Program-made: the position numbers and the translations under genes
Shown: piece after piece, positions 32,335 to 41,072 of the stretch
Layout: each line of letters begins with the position of its first letter
How positions within the stretch are numbered: the stretch's first letter is position 1
Assembly: GCA_947174415.1 (NCBI GenBank)
Contig: CAMWIW010000002.1
Location: forward strand, 1-64,000
Length of the DNA stretch: 64,000 bases
Direction: 5' to 3'
From: an uncultured Clostridia bacterium
GTDB lineage: Bacteria > Bacillota > Clostridia > Christensenellales > Borkfalkiaceae
The notes under the pieces: generated by a model
Databases searched by the model: none
What the model was told of the DNA's origin: nothing
Seen by the model: the letters and a program-made list of their open reading frames with translations, nothing else

Positions 32335-33927
32335 TTAATAAATATCGGGCAAGTCGTTTAAGAAAAGCACGGTATCGCCGTCGTGAAGAAAAGATTTAAG
32401 CTCTTCCTGAGCGGCGTTGAGTGTGGGAACGACTTTGATTTTAGACGCGTCGCCGCCATTTTCGAGATAGCCTTTTTTAACGGGAGTTATTAGGGTTTCA
32501 CCGACTAAAATTACAAAGTCAAATCCTACGAGTTCTTCACCCAAACGGGTGTTTTCTTCTTCCTCTAAGACGCCGAGTTCGACAAGCCCCGGAGTTACGA
32601 CTATTTTTCTGCCGCCAAAGCTTTTAAGAACTTCCAATGCGGCCGCCGCTCCCTTTACGTTGGAATTGTAGCCGTCGTCAAGTATATTAACGCCGCCCGA
32701 TTTAATAAGTTGAAGCCTGTGTTCGATAAAGTCGATTTCTTCGATAGCGGCAACGATTTCTTCTGCCGCCATACCCAAATTATATGCAACACACGCGGAA
32801 ATTGCTACGTTCTGAACCGAGTGAGCACCCAAAAGACGGGTGTGTGCCCTGTAAGATTTGCCGCCCAAGTTCAAATTGAAGGTACTGCCCTCTGAGTTGC
32901 AAACAACGTCGGAAAAGCAGTCTGCACAGTGTTTGCCCCCCGAATATGCCTCAAATAACGCAAAACAGTCGGGTGAAATGAACGCTTCTGCGCCGCCATT
33001 TAAAATTTCGCCTTTTGCTTTTACAACGTTTTCCAAACTGCCGAAGCTTTCAAGATGCTGGGGGCAAATTCCCGTAATGACCGCAACGTCAGGCGGGCAG
33101 AATTCACAAAGCTCGGCGATATCGCCGACGTGCCTTGCACCCATTTCCGCTACGAAAATATCGTAATCGTTTAAGTCGTTATTATTTATTGAAAGAGCAA
33201 GCCCCATGGGAGTATTGTGAGAACGAGGTGTTGAGAGCACGCGGAATTTCTTGGAAAGAATATCCGTGAGAATTTTTTTACAGCTCGTTTTGCCGTAACT
33301 GCCCGTTATACCTATTACTTTAATATCCGAGCCTTCAAGCTTCTTCTTTGCCTTTTTGACAAACGATTTATTGTGCGGTACTTCGTAAATTTTTGAAATT
33401 AGATTTGCAAGCACTGTTATGGGGAAAATCAAAAGAGGGAAAAGCGAAAGCGCGCAATAGCGCAAGGTCGTAAAGACCTGATTACTCCAAACGGCGTCCG
33501 CAAAGTTCAAAAGGCAGATTGCAAGGTATGAAAGAACAGCGTTTAACAGCACCAATACCGCCAAAAGCCGTTTTAAACGGGGCGTCAAGGTTAAAGGAAC
33601 GCGTAAAGCCACCCTGTTATCCGCCCAGATATAGACGGCAAAGAAAATTATATAGGACGCGAAGCCTATTACAGCCGCCCATTCGCCCGCAAAAGAAAAG
33701 CAAAGAGAAATGACGGCGCACGCAAAAGCACACAAAAGCGCCAAAAGAACGTGCCTGCCGAAAATGAGGTTGCCTTTTTTATGCGACCATTTTATAAGTC
33801 GCGCGCCGCCGTAACCTGACGACTGCAAGATACCCAACAGCTTATAAAAGCAGCCACTGAATAAAAGCGAAAAAATAACGGCGCAAAGCACACATTCGAT
33901 TGTCTTTGGAACTGAAATAAAAAACAT
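32335..33927 (-). CDS. Membrane-anchored MurF-like Mur ligase
   Basis: 530 residues. The N-terminal 180 residues form about five membrane helices (about 8-30, 58-80, 84-102, 119-142, 156-178). The ATP-binding Mur ligase domain begins with GITGSYGKTSCKKIL (about 206-220) and runs through NTPMGLALSINNN, and the C-terminal domain has DDGYNSNVKGAAAALEVL. The usual MurF substrate domain 1 is not visible; the membrane region occupies its place. Adjacency to ddl favours D-Ala-D-Ala ligation, but another lipid- or wall-linked substrate is possible. It overlaps the hydrolase stop by one base. Confidence 0.75.
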   Translation of the reverse strand: MFFISVPKTIECVLCAVIFSLLFSGCFYKLLGILQSSGYGGARLIKWSHKKGNLIFGRHVLLALLCAFACAVISLCFSFAGEWAAVIGFASYIIFFAVYIWADNRVALRVPLTLTPRLKRLLAVLVLLNAVLSYLAICLLNFADAVWSNQVFTTLRYCALSLFPLLIFPITVLANLISKIYEVPHNKSFVKKAKKKLEGSDIKVIGITGSYGKTSCKKILTDILSKKFRVLSTPRSHNTPMGLALSINNNDLNDYDIFVAEMGARHVGDIAELCEFCPPDVAVITGICPQHLESFGSLENVVKAKGEILNGGAEAFISPDCFALFEAYSGGKHCADCFSDVVCNSEGSTFNLNLGGKSYRAHTRLLGAHSVQNVAISACVAYNLGMAAEEIVAAIEEIDFIEHRLQLIKSGGVNILDDGYNSNVKGAAAALEVLKSFGGRKIVVTPGLVELGVLEEEENTRLGEELVGFDFVILVGETLITPVKKGYLENGGDASKIKVVPTLNAAQEELKSFLHDGDTVLFLNDLPDIY

Positions 33928-34649
33928 TAACTCTCCGTCAAAAATCTGAATAGTTTAAAATTAAATTCGTTGGGGTGTTCGGAAAAGCAGAAATGCCCGC
34001 CGTCCATAAGTTCAAGCGAACTGCCCGCAATTAAAGAATTAAAAGTTTCGCCCTCCTCGCTCGGGGGAGTAACCGTATCATCTCGGCCGTATATAAGAAG
34101 GGTCGGCGCGGTAATTTTTGCGGCGCACTCTTTTAAATCCTCGTTGACTATTTTTTTAAAGCTCTTTTTCATAAGAGGCGAAAGGGCTCTGTATTCTTCG
34201 CTGCCGAAATGCTTTTCGGCAAACCTCGGAAAGAACCGTTTTACCCGTCTATAACGCGTTATTTGGCGCATATATTGGGGGGAACGGGGTTTTACAACTC
34301 CTGCACCGCCCGTAATTACGAGCTTATCGAACCTTGAATTTTCGGATGAGAAGAGCTTAAACGCCACCCTTGCCCCGAAGGAATGGGCTAATACATGGGG
34401 GCGTTTCAGACCCGACGCATCCATAAATTTTAAAAGCCAATCGGCGTATTCTTTTACTCCCCACGGCGTATCCGTGCACTCGCTTGCGCCGAAACACGGG
34501 AAGTCCACCGCGGTTACGCGGAAATAATTTTTCAAGAAATTTATCTGATAGTAAAAGCTTTCTTTTTTAGAACCGTAACCGTGTAAAAGAAGGACGTCGT
34601 CCCCGACGCCGCAGCTTGTAAACGATACGAATTTACCATAGATAAAAAT
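33927..34649 (-). CDS. Alpha/beta hydrolase with probable AUU start codon
   Basis: The reading frame with protein-like sequence begins directly after a stop codon and contains no ATG, GTG or TTG before the oxyanion-loop HGYG. The first possible start is ATT at 34649, seven bases after AAGGAG, giving 240 residues that begin with F-I-Y-G-K-F after the initiator. Catalytic features: HGYGS at 23-27, nucleophile Ser90 in AHSFG, Asp190/191 in YGRDDTVTP and His219 in DGGHFCF. A TTG at 34535 would remove the oxyanion strand and half the core, so it is rejected. The gene lies one base after rimI and overlaps murF-like by one base. Substrate unknown. Confidence 0.8.
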   Translation of the reverse strand: MFIYGKFVSFTSCGVGDDVLLLHGYGSKKESFYYQINFLKNYFRVTAVDFPCFGASECTDTPWGVKEYADWLLKFMDASGLKRPHVLAHSFGARVAFKLFSSENSRFDKLVITGGAGVVKPRSPQYMRQITRYRRVKRFFPRFAEKHFGSEEYRALSPLMKKSFKKIVNEDLKECAAKITAPTLLIYGRDDTVTPPSEEGETFNSLIAGSSLELMDGGHFCFSEHPNEFNFKLFRFLTES

Positions 34650-34650
34650 A

Positions 34651-35085
34651 TTAAAGCTCCTTTACCATTACTAAGCAGTCTTCGCCGTCGGAATAGTAAC
34701 GCGTTCTTGCGTACGCACCCTTAAATCCGCTTTTAAGATAAAGCTTCATTGCGGTAGCGTTGGATACGCGCACTTCCAAAAAGACCTTGCTTGCACCGCA
34801 GTCTTTTGCAATTCGCAACAGTTCTTCGATAATAGCAGTACCCACGCCGCTGTTGCGGTATGGCTCGGTTACGGCAACGTTGTCAATATCCGCGCTTTCC
34901 GCGGCAACCGTTATTCCGCCGTAGCCGATAATTTCTCCGCCGTCCTCGGCAAGCACGCCGTGAAAGCTTTCGGTTTCGAAGCTCGAAGCAAGCATCTGAA
35001 AATTCCACGGTTCTTTGGGGAAGCACTCAGTTTCAATCTGTGAGATGCGGAGAATATCTTTATATTCCCATTTTCTTATTTGCAC
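34651..35085 (-). CDS. rimI: Ribosomal-protein-alanine N-acetyltransferase (RimI-type GNAT)
   Basis: 144 residues from a GTG start with AGGAGGT five bases upstream; the frame stays open into tsaB but no ribosome site supports a longer form. GNAT motif A YRNSGVGTAIIEELLRIA (about 75-92) binds acetyl-CoA, and KVFLEVRVSNATAMKLYLKSGF is typical of RimI. It overlaps tsaB by 26 bases and is part of tsaE-tsaB-rimI. Confidence 0.93.
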   Translation of the reverse strand: MQIRKWEYKDILRISQIETECFPKEPWNFQMLASSFETESFHGVLAEDGGEIIGYGGITVAAESADIDNVAVTEPYRNSGVGTAIIEELLRIAKDCGASKVFLEVRVSNATAMKLYLKSGFKGAYARTRYYSDGEDCLVMVKEL

Positions 35086-35677
35086 AAAGCACCTCCTCTG
35101 CCTGACTTTTGCGGACGTAGAGCGCGTGCATATCTTCGGATAAAGTTTCACACCGTTCAACAGCATTTTTCAGACAATTTTTGACTTCCATTTTTGTGTA
35201 GTTTTTAAATGGCAAATCTTCAAATCCGAAAAGAGGCACACATAAAGCGGCAACCTCTTCTTCCGAAAGATAGCAAGGTTCTTTGAATACCTTGCCGCCG
35301 TCATAGCCGCAAACGTAGTAGTGTGCGTGCGCCGCGTCAATTACGACGAAGAACTTTTTACTGTTGACATTATATGCAATAAGGTCGAACGCGGTGAGGG
35401 GCTTTAACGGCTTTTTTGCGGCGAGAGCGAACCCTTTTGCCGCAGAAATACCTATTCTTATACCGGTAAAAGACCCCGGTCCTGTTACGGCCGCGAAAAA
35501 ACCGCACTCTTGGGGAGTGAGATTTATTTCCTTTAAAGCTTTGTCGATTTCGTCCATTAATATTACAGAGTGTTGCATAGCACACTCCGGCAAGTGCCTT
35601 AACGAGGACTTTTCACCCTTTTGTGCGTAAACGGTGAGATAGCGCGACGAGGTGTCTATAGCGAGAAAATCAGTCAT
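35060..35677 (-). CDS. tsaB: tRNA t6A biosynthesis protein TsaB
   Basis: 205 residues. ASKHA-fold start LAIDTSSRYLTVYA, central GPGSFTGIRIGISAAKGFALA (about 71-91). TsaB scaffolds TsaD and TsaE in forming threonylcarbamoyl-adenosine at position 37 of tRNAs. It overlaps tsaE by eight bases. tsaD is not in the window. Confidence 0.95.
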   Translation of the reverse strand: MTDFLAIDTSSRYLTVYAQKGEKSSLRHLPECAMQHSVILMDEIDKALKEINLTPQECGFFAAVTGPGSFTGIRIGISAAKGFALAAKKPLKPLTAFDLIAYNVNSKKFFVVIDAAHAHYYVCGYDGGKVFKEPCYLSEEEVAALCVPLFGFEDLPFKNYTKMEVKNCLKNAVERCETLSEDMHALYVRKSQAEEVLCANKKMGI

Positions 35678-36074
35678 AAATAATTTTTCTTTCGTCCTCC
35701 CCCGTCTTTTCTATCTTAACCGTTTTAAAATTCTGCGGCAGAACGTCGCGAACGTTTTCCGCCCATTCTATTAAACAAACGCCGCCCGCGTAGAAATAAT
35801 CGCAAAGTCCGAGCGCCTCGGCCTGCGCGCCGCTTGTAAGGCGGTAACAGTCGAAGTGATACAGCTTGCCCGAGTAGTCGTTCATATAGGCGTAAGTTGG
35901 GCTTAAAACTTCGTCGTCTATTCCGAGACCTTTCGCTACGCCCTTACAAAAGACGGTTTTACCCGCGCCCATATCGCCTTGGAGCACGACGACTGCGCCT
36001 TGCTTTAAATTTTTAGAATAGTTTTCCCCGAATTTAAGCGTTTCTTCGGGGCTTTTCGAAATAAAAACCGACAT
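35670..36074 (-). CDS. tsaE: tRNA t6A biosynthesis ATPase TsaE
   Basis: 134 residues with Walker A LQGDMGAGKTVFCKG (about 32-46), SPTYAYMNDY and HFDCYRL. The ATG at 36074 is chosen because the predicted promoter starts transcription only about three bases upstream; an in-frame ATG at 36095 would precede the transcript. There is no Shine-Dalgarno. First gene of tsaE-tsaB-rimI-hydrolase-murF-ddl. Confidence 0.92.
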   Translation of the reverse strand: MSVFISKSPEETLKFGENYSKNLKQGAVVVLQGDMGAGKTVFCKGVAKGLGIDDEVLSPTYAYMNDYSGKLYHFDCYRLTSGAQAEALGLCDYFYAGGVCLIEWAENVRDVLPQNFKTVKIEKTGEDERKIIYD

Positions 36075-36083
36075 TACAGCAAT

Positions 36084-36111
36084 ATAATAACACAAAAAGG
36101 TTTATTGTAAA
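36084..36111 (-). promoter_or_regulatory. tsaE operon promoter
   Basis: On the minus strand TTTACA (36111-36106), spacer 16 bp, TATTAT (36089-36084); +1 near 36077, three bases before the ATG. Confidence 0.6.
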
Positions 36112-36176
36112 ATCATTTGCGGAAGAAATTTTTCAATTAATTTTTAAGATGCCTAAATAAAACCCTGTTTACACGC

Positions 36177-36205
36177 TTGACACGGCGCTCGAACGCAGAT
36201 ATAAT
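36177..36205 (+). promoter_or_regulatory. ribU promoter
   Basis: TTGACA (36177-36182) and TATAAT (36200-36205), spacer 17 bp, perfect consensus upstream of the FMN riboswitch. Confidence 0.9.
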
Positions 36206-36224
36206 GAAAGTACAATTTAAAGTT

Positions 36225-36336
36225 GTTCTTTGGGGCGGGGTGAAATTCCCCACCGGCAGTAAAGTCTGCGAAGAGCGAAAGCTCCCGAACGGGTGAAATT
36301 CCCGTACCGACGGTAAAGTCCGGATGTGAAAAGAAC
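36225..36336 (+). ncRNA. FMN riboswitch (RFN element)
   Basis: The P1 stem GTTCTT (36225-36230)/AAGAAC (36331-36336) encloses the conserved core: GGGGTGAAATTCCCCACCGG, CAGTAAAGTCTGCGAAG, CGGGTGAAATTCCCGTACCG and GGTAAAGTCCGGATG. It binds FMN and controls ribU. A terminator stem follows. Confidence 0.97.
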
Positions 36337-36362
36337 TTATAATGCGGTTTATAATATCGTTT

Positions 36363-36396
36363 TGCGCCCCAAATGTTTATTTTGGGCGCATTTTTT
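36363..36396 (+). terminator. FMN riboswitch expression-platform terminator
   Basis: TGCGCCC-AAA pairs with TTT-GGGCGCA, then T6, so FMN binding probably ends transcription before ribU. Confidence 0.85.
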
Positions 36397-36443
36397 ATAC
36401 AGAGAACGGCTTTGAAAATATTTTTTACGAGGTGTTTTTTTGT

Positions 36444-37208
36444 ATGGAACAGGTTTCAACTTCACGGCGCGGATATTTTAATTCCGCAAGAATAGCGGTC
36501 ATCGCTATGTTTTCTTCGCTTGCGGGGATATTGTACATATTCAATTTCTCAATGTCCTTTGCATTCCCGAGCTTTCTCGAATTCAACTTTTCGGATATTC
36601 CGACGCTTATCGGTTCGTTCACGTTAGGACCTGTGGCGGGCGTAATTATCTCGGTTATAAAAATTCTTTTAAAGCTAGTGTTTAAAGGAACTTCGACGGT
36701 ATTCGTCGGGGAGCTTTCCGACCTTGTAACCTCTTGCGTGTTTGCCGTAACGGCAGGACTGATTTACAAAAAGAAACGCACTTTCAAGGGCGCACTGATA
36801 GGCATGGCTGTGGGAACGGCAGCGGAAGTTGTGGTTGCAATAATTTTCAACTGGTTGGTTTTAGTGCCGTTCTACGTTCAGTTCTTCTTCCACGGAAGTT
36901 GGCAACCCCTTATCGGAATGATGACCCCGCTTTTCCCCGATTGCACCAAGGAAAATTTTTACAACTTCTATCTTTGGGTTTCGATACTGCCCTTTAACCT
37001 ATTGCGCTGTCTTGTTGCCGTGCTGGTTACGCTGCCCGTCTACAAACGCATATCTAACCTTATTAACAAATTCAATGCAAAGATTACACCGAAAGAGGAT
37101 GAAAGCGGCGAAAAGACGAGGAAGATTAATATCGGCGCAATCGTAGCGGGCGCTGTAATCGTTGCGCTTTTAGTACTGTTTGCACTGCTAAGATATTTCG
37201 TTTTTTGA
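36444..37208 (+). CDS. ribU: Riboflavin ECF transporter S-component
   Basis: 254 residues with about six TM segments. The start at 36444 has GAGGTG upstream; the open frame extends back into the riboswitch. FPSFLEFNFSDIPTLIGSFTLGPVAGVIIS is the RibU signature region, and an FMN riboswitch controls it, which together identify riboflavin as substrate. The C-terminus has an extra Lys/Glu-rich loop and a final TM helix (about 228-252). Confidence 0.93.
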   Translation: MEQVSTSRRGYFNSARIAVIAMFSSLAGILYIFNFSMSFAFPSFLEFNFSDIPTLIGSFTLGPVAGVIISVIKILLKLVFKGTSTVFVGELSDLVTSCVFAVTAGLIYKKKRTFKGALIGMAVGTAAEVVVAIIFNWLVLVPFYVQFFFHGSWQPLIGMMTPLFPDCTKENFYNFYLWVSILPFNLLRCLVAVLVTLPVYKRISNLINKFNAKITPKEDESGEKTRKINIGAIVAGAVIVALLVLFALLRYFVF

Positions 37209-37251
37209 CGAAAGACCCCCATATATGCCTAAAATAACGGCTTTTTGATAG

Positions 37252-37286
37252 AATACGCCCCGCGCTTTGAAAGCGCGGGGCGTATT
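37252..37286. terminator. Bidirectional terminator of ribU and glyA
   Basis: AATACGCCCCGCGCTTT pairs with AAGCGCGGGGCGTATT. Confidence 0.85.
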
Positions 37287-37288
37287 GA

Positions 37289-38539
37289 TTATTTTACTAA
37301 ATTTTCATATAAAGGGTGCGCCTTGCAAAGCTTTGCAACTTCTTTATTTACGTAGTCGAACGCTCCCTCGCCTTCTTCGATTACTTTGGTTATAAGCCTT
37401 GCGATATTGCGGGCGTCTTCCTCTTTCATTCCTCGCGCAGTCATTGCGGGCGTGCCTATTCTTATGCCCGAAGTAACGAAAGGTTTTTGAGTATCGAACG
37501 GTATTGCGTTTTTATTGACTGTGATATGTACCTCGTCCAAAAGCTCGGTCAGGCGTTTGCCCGTTATATTTTTATCAGTAAGGTTCAACAGTATCAGATG
37601 GTTATCCGTGCCGCCCGATACCATTTTAACGCCGAGCTTTTTGAACTCGTCAGCCATAGCCGCGGCGTTTTTGACGATTTGCGTTTGGTAAGCTTTGAAT
37701 TCGGGAGAAAGCGCCTCTTTGAAGGCAACGGCTTTCGCTGCAATAATATGCATTAAAGGTCCGCCCTGAATACCGGGGAATACTGCTTTATCTATATCCT
37801 TGCCCCACTTCTCCTTGCACATAATTACGCCGCCGCGAGGTCCGCGAAGAGTTTTGTGCGTGGTCGTGGTTACAAAGTCCGCATAAGGCACGGGCGAGGG
37901 GTGAAGTCCCGCTGCAACCAAGCCCGCAATGTGCGCGATGTCCACAAACATCAACGCGCCGACTTTATCGCATATTTCTCTTATTCTTTTGAAGTCAATT
38001 ACACGGGGATATGCGCTTGCGCCCGAAATTATCACTTTGGGCTTGCACTCCACGGCGATGCGTTCCATTTCGTCATAATCGATAATCTCTGCGTCCTCTT
38101 TGACGCCGTAAGGAACTATGTTAAAGTATTTGCCCGAAATGTTTACGGGCGAGCCGTGAGACAGATGTCCGCCGTGGGCAAGGTTCATACCCATAACGGT
38201 ATCGCCCGGTTGACAAGTTGCAAACAGCACTGCAAGGTTAGCGCTTGCACCCGAATGGGGCTGCACGTTACAGTATTCGCAACCGAAAATCTTTTTAAGG
38301 CGTTCACGCGCCAAATCCTCAGCAACGTCAACGCACGCGCAACCGCCGTAATAACGTTTACCGGGGTAGCCCTCTGCGTACTTATTTGTGAGGTGGCTGC
38401 CTGCCGCCGCCATAACTGCGGGAGAAACGAAATTTTCACTTGCAATAAGCTCGATATTGTTCTGTTGGCGGGAAAGCTCTGCTTTTAACGCCTCTGCGAT
38501 TTCAGGGTCGGTTTGTGCAATAAGGGAAAAATCTAACAT
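37289..38539 (-). CDS. glyA: Serine hydroxymethyltransferase
   Basis: 416 residues, PLP enzyme converting serine and tetrahydrofolate to glycine and 5,10-methylene-THF. The PLP lysine is in [15 protein letters not shown] (about 229), with SGASANLAV and [12 protein letters not shown] upstream. AGGAG precedes the ATG. Single-gene unit with its own terminator. Confidence 0.98.
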   Translation of the reverse strand: MLDFSLIAQTDPEIAEALKAELSRQQNNIELIASENFVSPAVMAAAGSHLTNKYAEGYPGKRYYGGCACVDVAEDLARERLKKIFGCEYCNVQPHSGASANLAVLFATCQPGDTVMGMNLAHGGHLSHGSPVNISGKYFNIVPYGVKEDAEIIDYDEMERIAVECKPKVIISGASAYPRVIDFKRIREICDKVGALMFVDIAHIAGLVAAGLHPSPVPYADFVTTTTHKTLRGPRGGVIMCKEKWGKDIDKAVFPGIQGGPLMHIIAAKAVAFKEALSPEFKAYQTQIVKNAAAMADEFKKLGVKMVSGGTDNHLILLNLTDKNITGKRLTELLDEVHITVNKNAIPFDTQKPFVTSGIRIGTPAMTARGMKEEDARNIARLITKVIEEGEGAFDYVNKEVAKLCKAHPLYENLVK

Positions 38540-38625
38540 AGAGAACTCCTGTGGCGATGCGCCGTTTTTATTTATTTTATCATATATTGAACATTAAAAC
38601 AACTGCTTGAAAAAAATTTTATTTA

Positions 38626-38658
38626 AAAAACGCCGCCCGCGCTTTCAAAGCGCGGGCG
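38626..38658 (-). terminator. Terminator of large lipoprotein gene
   Basis: On the minus strand GCCCGCGCTTT pairs with AAGCGCGGGC, then GGCGTTTTTT. Confidence 0.8.
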
Positions 38659-38676
38659 ATAACCGTAATAACAGTT

Positions 38677-40581
38677 TTATGCGTTCTTGGCGATAATTTC
38701 AGCTACGGTTGAAGTCTTATCAACTTCTTTCGCGTTTAACTGAATACGCCAGAGAGTTATACCTTCTACCGATACTTGCAACTCGACGCACTCGTATTCA
38801 AGACCTTTATATCTGGAAGTTTCCTCAACGGAATACGTATTACTGCCGAGAAGGAAGTTGAACGAAGACTCAGCACAGGCTGCAAGGTCATAGTCAGCGT
38901 CGTACACCTTAAAGCCAAGATATTCGCCGTTTTCCGCCCATGCACCGAGATAGAAATCCTTGTATTCGTCGTTAAGGTCGTCGTAAACGGAGAACAAGTA
39001 AATATCTTCTTCGTTCCATACGACTTCGGTATAGCTTACGGGATTGTCGCTTATATCAGTAAGAGCTGGTGCGGAAGTTTCGTAAACAAGCTCCAAAGTG
39101 CCTTCCTGCGTTTCTTTCGTTTCATAGAAATAATAAGTGTATATGCCGTTGCCTGTTGACGTGCCGACTCCGCCGCTGACATACTCTTGCTCGAAAGCGT
39201 AGTTTACCTTCTGCGAAATAAGTTCTTCTCCCTCCACTTTGTACTCTACGCTAAATTCCGTAAGCGCAGACGTTTCGGCAGGATTGGTGGCTACTTGCAG
39301 CTTTTCCCCGTCGCAAACGGTTGCGATATAAGTTTTATAAGTGTTTTGAAGTAATTTGAGGGTAATGGGAGTTTCAATTCCAAGTAACCCGTTTACCGTG
39401 GATAAAATTTCGTTGACTGTGTACTTATCAAAAGTTTTTGTAAATAACGCTCCTTGCATATCCGAAGAAATACTTGCCATAGGCGTAGCGCTATTGCCCT
39501 CGTACTGCATAGCTATACTTGCCACGTTGTTAGCGATATTTAAAACGTTTTCCGAACTGATAAGCGCAACTAAGTAGTCGTAAGTATCGTTCGCGGTAAT
39601 TTGTTTGACTGCTGCAAGATCGTTCTTGAAGAAAGGAAGCAAAGGCTTTATCTTTTCTATTTCGTCCAAAGCGTCTATCCCCGTTGCCACAGCATTCTTA
39701 ACTTCGTCTACGGGTACGGCGTTGGTAAATACGGAAAGATATTTTTTGACGATATCGTTGTTTAAAATTTCGCCGACGGTGTTAGTACCTTTCAATGCAT
39801 AAATTACAGAACCGACTTCGGTCAAAACAGTGTCAACGGTGTCGATAAGGTCGATAGAGTAAACGCCGTTTTCATACTTGACTGTGTTTGCTGCCGCCGC
39901 AAGCTGAACCAACACGTAATTTTCGCCTGTAAGGGACTGTTTAATCAAATCTTCAGTTTGCGGAAGGACGTCTAGCCAAGGAAAAACGTCGATGTTTTCT
40001 GCCTCTAAAGTCATTATGCCGCCGACAGAGCTTAACTGCCCTAAAATTTCTTCCCAATCGATTTTTAACGAACCGCCGTAGTTGAGTTCTTTGCCGGTAA
40101 AATCCGTTACTTCTTTATTATCGGGAGTATCGTAAATAAAAGTGTTCCAGTCGCGCAGGAATGCATAGCTGACAAAATTATTGCCGGAATACTGATACGA
40201 AACGTCCCTGCCGCCATCGTTTTCATAAGTCGCTACGGACTTGGCAACAAGGTCCGCATCACCGTTTTGCACGTCAACTTTTCCGTTTACAACCGAATTA
40301 ATCTCGTAACTTGTCGTGTCGGAAGTCGTTTCTACGCTGCCGGTCTTGCTGTAATATCTTTCAGTACCGCTTATTTTGTTGGTTAAGTTTACGGAAACGT
40401 AGTTCTTTTCATTCTGTAAAGCAGAAACGAAAGAAGCGTCGAGTGTCTGCGCAGGCTTACCCGAAGGAAGTCCGATTTCAGTCTCACCGTCGCCGTTGGG
40501 ATTGCAGGCGGTAAACGCCAAAACCGAGCAACTCATAGTCATAGCTACTGCAATTGCCGTAATTTTTTTTAAAGCCTTCAT
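38677..40581 (-). CDS. Large secreted lipoprotein of unknown function
   Basis: 634 residues. Start at 40581 has AGGAGA five bases upstream; the frame extends further but without a ribosome site. A lipoprotein signal MKALKKITAIAVAMTMSCSV ends in a lipobox with Cys26 (LAFTAC). The rest is polar and secreted, with many Asn/Thr, several repeated strands (TNKISGTERYYSK; EFSVEYKVEGEELISQKV) and no catalytic motif recognised. Probably a surface protein specific to this lineage. It is a single-gene unit. Confidence 0.75.
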   Translation of the reverse strand: MKALKKITAIAVAMTMSCSVLAFTACNPNGDGETEIGLPSGKPAQTLDASFVSALQNEKNYVSVNLTNKISGTERYYSKTGSVETTSDTTSYEINSVVNGKVDVQNGDADLVAKSVATYENDGGRDVSYQYSGNNFVSYAFLRDWNTFIYDTPDNKEVTDFTGKELNYGGSLKIDWEEILGQLSSVGGIMTLEAENIDVFPWLDVLPQTEDLIKQSLTGENYVLVQLAAAANTVKYENGVYSIDLIDTVDTVLTEVGSVIYALKGTNTVGEILNNDIVKKYLSVFTNAVPVDEVKNAVATGIDALDEIEKIKPLLPFFKNDLAAVKQITANDTYDYLVALISSENVLNIANNVASIAMQYEGNSATPMASISSDMQGALFTKTFDKYTVNEILSTVNGLLGIETPITLKLLQNTYKTYIATVCDGEKLQVATNPAETSALTEFSVEYKVEGEELISQKVNYAFEQEYVSGGVGTSTGNGIYTYYFYETKETQEGTLELVYETSAPALTDISDNPVSYTEVVWNEEDIYLFSVYDDLNDEYKDFYLGAWAENGEYLGFKVYDADYDLAACAESSFNFLLGSNTYSVEETSRYKGLEYECVELQVSVEGITLWRIQLNAKEVDKTSTVAEIIAKNA

Positions 40582-40649
40582 TATTCTCCTGTTTGCTTTG
40601 CGTTTTAATTTTGCTTTCGAAAGCAATAGCGCTAAACAATGACAGTATA

Positions 40650-40679
40650 AATATATAACTTTTAACTTGTAATTGTCAA
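40650..40679 (-). promoter_or_regulatory. Promoter of lipoprotein gene
   Basis: On the minus strand TTGACA (40679-40674) and TATATT (40655-40650) with 18 bp, or TATATA with 16 bp. Confidence 0.6.
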
Positions 40680-40689
40680 ATGAAATAAC

Positions 40690-40714
40690 AAAAAAAGCCC
40701 GCAACGGGGCTTTT
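40690..40714 (-). terminator. Terminator of comM-to-trxA operon
   Basis: On the minus strand AAAGCCC-CGTTG-CGGGCTTT followed by T4GTT. Confidence 0.75.
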
Positions 40715-40757
40715 AGAAAATTGCGTGATTTGTCGCATTTAAAAACTTTTTTGTAAA

Positions 40758-41072
40758 TTAAAGGTTTTTAGAAAGAAACTCTTCAACGTCTTCTCTCGGA
40801 GTGTAGCCAAGAGTTCTGTCAACTATTTCGCCGTTTTTGTAGACGATAACTGTGGGTATGGAAGAAACGCTGTAGCGAACGGCAAGCTCCATACACAAAT
40901 CTATATCCACTTTAATAAATACTGCTTTATCGGCGTAAATCTCCGCCATTTCTTCCACTATGGGCGTCAGAACCTTGCAAGGTCCGCACCACGTTGCATA
41001 AAAATCACAAACGACGGGTTTATCTCCCTTCAAAATCTCGTCGAAACGAGTTGCAGTTGTTACTCTTTCCAT
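40758..41072 (-). CDS. trxA: Thioredoxin
   Basis: 104 residues with the active site WCGPCK (about 29-34) in VCDFYATWCGPCKVLTP and cis-Pro in SIPTVIVYKNG. Reduces protein disulfides. Its start overlaps the hisS stop by one base, an unusual pairing but clearly one operon. Confidence 0.96.
   Translation of the reverse strand: MERVTTATRFDEILKGDKPVVCDFYATWCGPCKVLTPIVEEMAEIYADKAVFIKVDIDLCMELAVRYSVSSIPTVIVYKNGEIVDRTLGYTPREDVEEFLSKNL

Noticed and set aside
34535-34537. TTG start for the alpha/beta hydrolase
   Set aside because: It removes the HGYG oxyanion region and the first strands, and no ribosome site precedes it.
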